Below are positions 63,301-64,000 of a stretch of DNA of 64,000 nt, one piece after another. Where the stretch lies: the NCBI GenBank assembly GCA_036435485.1, contig CM071595.1, positions 1,860,001 to 1,924,000 on the forward strand, in the 5' to 3' direction. Position 1 is the first letter of the stretch; the number at the start of each line of letters is the position of its first letter. A program made the translations under genes and the position numbers. The notes under the pieces are model-generated. The model did no database searches. It was not told the origin of the DNA and worked only from the letters and a program-made list of their open reading frames with translations. This DNA comes from Saposhnikovia divaricata. Lineage: Eukaryota > Streptophyta > Magnoliopsida > Apiales > Apiaceae.

Positions 63301-63852
63301 TTGAATTCCAATAACCCATAGGAACAAAATATTTAAAAATATCAACAAAATGGTCTGACCCGATTTTTAACAATATCCCGTGTACTAACCTTTTTGAGGA
63401 TTATCCAAAAACCGAGTTTTGACTATATCAGCTCCGATTCAGGTCTGAATTGCGTCAAATAAAATTTCGTTGAATTCCAATAACCCATAGGAACAAAATA
63501 TGTAAAAATATCCTTAAAATGGTCCGACTCGATTTTTAAACATATCCCGTGTACTAACCACTTTGAGGATTATCCGAAAACCGAGTTTCGTTCATATCAG
63601 CTCCGATTCAGGTCTGAATTGCGTTAAATAAAATTTCGTTGAATTCCAATAACCCATAGGAACAAAATATTTAAAAATATCCACAAAATGGTCTGACCCG
63701 ATTTTTAACAATATCCCGTGTACTAACCCCTTTGAGAATATTTTAAAACCAAGTTTCGATCATATCAGCTCCGATTCCGGTCTGAATTGCGTCAAATAAA
63801 ATTTCGTTGAATTCCAATAACCCATAGGAACAAAATATTTAAAAATATCAAC
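60307..63852 (+). repeat. 7-mer HOR, units 3-5 (1,182 bp each)
   Basis: Units at 60307, 61489 and 62671, order B2 C D2 A B4 C2 D5 throughout, except that the C at 61658 carries the C2 change TTAAACAT. All C2 copies here, and the one at 59970, have GCGTTAAAT instead of GCGTCAAAT, absent from earlier units. B4 reads AACCTTTTT in the first and third units and AACCTCTTT in the middle one. These are among the most alike units in the window. Confidence 0.88.
63685..63852 (+). repeat. Exemplar monomer, subtype D5 (168 bp)
   Basis: D5 is D1 with AGAATATTTTAAAACC replacing AGAATTTTCCGAAAACC, one base shorter. It is why the 7-mer is 1,182 bp and not 1,183. First seen at 50514. Copies with ACCGAG occur at 50514, 51696 and 58788; all others from 55242 on have ACCAAG. 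Copies followed by B2 end CAAC, the tail of an A monomer, while those at 51696 and 58788 end CCAC and are followed by A. The CAAC form is therefore probably a D-front/A-tail fusion. Confidence 0.86.
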
Positions 63853-64000
63853 AAAATGGTCTGACCCGATTTTTAACAATATCCCGTGTACTAAACCCTT
63901 TGAGGATTATCCAAAAACCGAGTTTTGACTATATCAGCTCCGATTCAGGTCTGAATTGCGTCAAATAAAATTTCGTTGAATTCCAATAACCCATAGGAAC
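63853..64000 (+). repeat. Partial B2 monomer at the window end
   Basis: First 148 bp of a B2 monomer starting GGTCTGACCCG with CTAAACCC. It begins the next 7-mer unit. The array plainly continues beyond the window. Confidence 0.9.

Larger units (their letters stand above)
1..64000 (+). repeat. Tandem satellite array, 169-bp monomer with higher-order repeats
   Basis: The window is filled edge to edge with about 379 copies of a 169-bp monomer, all in one orientation. Each monomer begins AAAATGGTCC or a close variant, carries GAATTC at about 126-131 and CCCATAGGAAC at about 138-148, and runs straight into the next copy. Monomer starts fall at 1, 170, 339, 508, 677 and so on. The array continues past both window ends: the last monomer, from 63853, is cut at 148 bp. 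No unique DNA, transposon, reversed block or gene interrupts it. A unit near nucleosome length with multi-monomer HORs is typical of eukaryotic centromeric or pericentromeric satellites; that role is inferred. I do not recognise the named family. Confidence 0.98.

Noticed and set aside
1..64000. CRISPR array or other prokaryotic repeat
   Set aside because: The 169-bp units are contiguous with no variable spacers. Unit length, multi-level HORs and absence of genes over 64 kb fit eukaryotic satellite DNA.
1..64000. Transposon or retroelement insertion, or LTR-derived tandem repeat
   Set aside because: I saw no break in the monomer pattern, no target-site duplication, no terminal repeat and no coding remnant anywhere. 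All length changes are 1-3 bp.

Overview
The whole 64 kb window is one uninterrupted, head-to-tail satellite DNA array, all in one orientation. I found no protein gene, RNA gene, transposon, unique spacer or strand switch. The unit is a 169-bp monomer, about 35% G+C (counted on one monomer), starting by my convention at AAAATGGTCC. About 379 monomers are present. A satellite of this unit length with higher-order repeats (HORs) is typical of a eukaryotic centromere or pericentromere. I lean weakly towards a plant, because short phrases such as CTCCGATTCAGG look familiar from plant centromeric satellites, but I cannot name the species or the satellite family. A 169-bp unit could also be animal.

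Monomers fall into four ancestral classes, read in the order A-B-C-D (676 bp). A has GACTCG at 11-16, TATATAAG at 78-85 and TGTGTC. B has GACCCG, ATTCAGG and a CCTT end. C has AACCACTTTG and CGTTCAT. D has AGAATTTTCC, CGATCAT and ATTCCGG. Derived subtypes used throughout are: A2 (ATAATAACT), A3 (AAACCTAG), B2 (CTAAACCC), B3 (CCGAATTTTG), B4 (AACCTCTTT), C2 (TTAAACAT instead of TTAACAAT), D1 (TCTGAATTG), D2 (TCCGAACTG, TTTTGTTG), D3 (TTCCGATCAT plus a T-run), D4 (ACCCCATTGAG) and D5 (AGAATATTTTAAAACC).

Layout, left to right. 1-6591: mixed ABCD with an 11-monomer tandem duplication. 6592-13351: ABCD tetramers, AB dimers and AD dimers. 13352-18421: a 14-monomer HOR made of an 8-mer plus a 6-mer. 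18422-21801: plain CDAB tetramers. 21802-26870: first D3/A3/B3/D4 monomers, then a 9-mer duplication. 26871-41230: a 35-monomer HOR of 5,913 bp, about 2.4 copies. 41231-50006: two kinds of 10-mer HOR. 48319-55747: a 28-monomer (4,728-bp) segmental duplication. 55410-64000: a 7-monomer HOR (1,182 bp) with one 8-mer variant.

The array reads as a record of repeated unequal exchange or gene conversion. New subtypes appear at definite points, are multiplied locally, and are then built into larger units. Hybrid monomers mark several crossover points. Nothing here is expected to encode protein. If the array is functional, the likely role is positioning centromeric nucleosomes and perhaps non-coding transcription. 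Block coordinates come from reading marker bases by eye, so fine boundaries are good to about one monomer.
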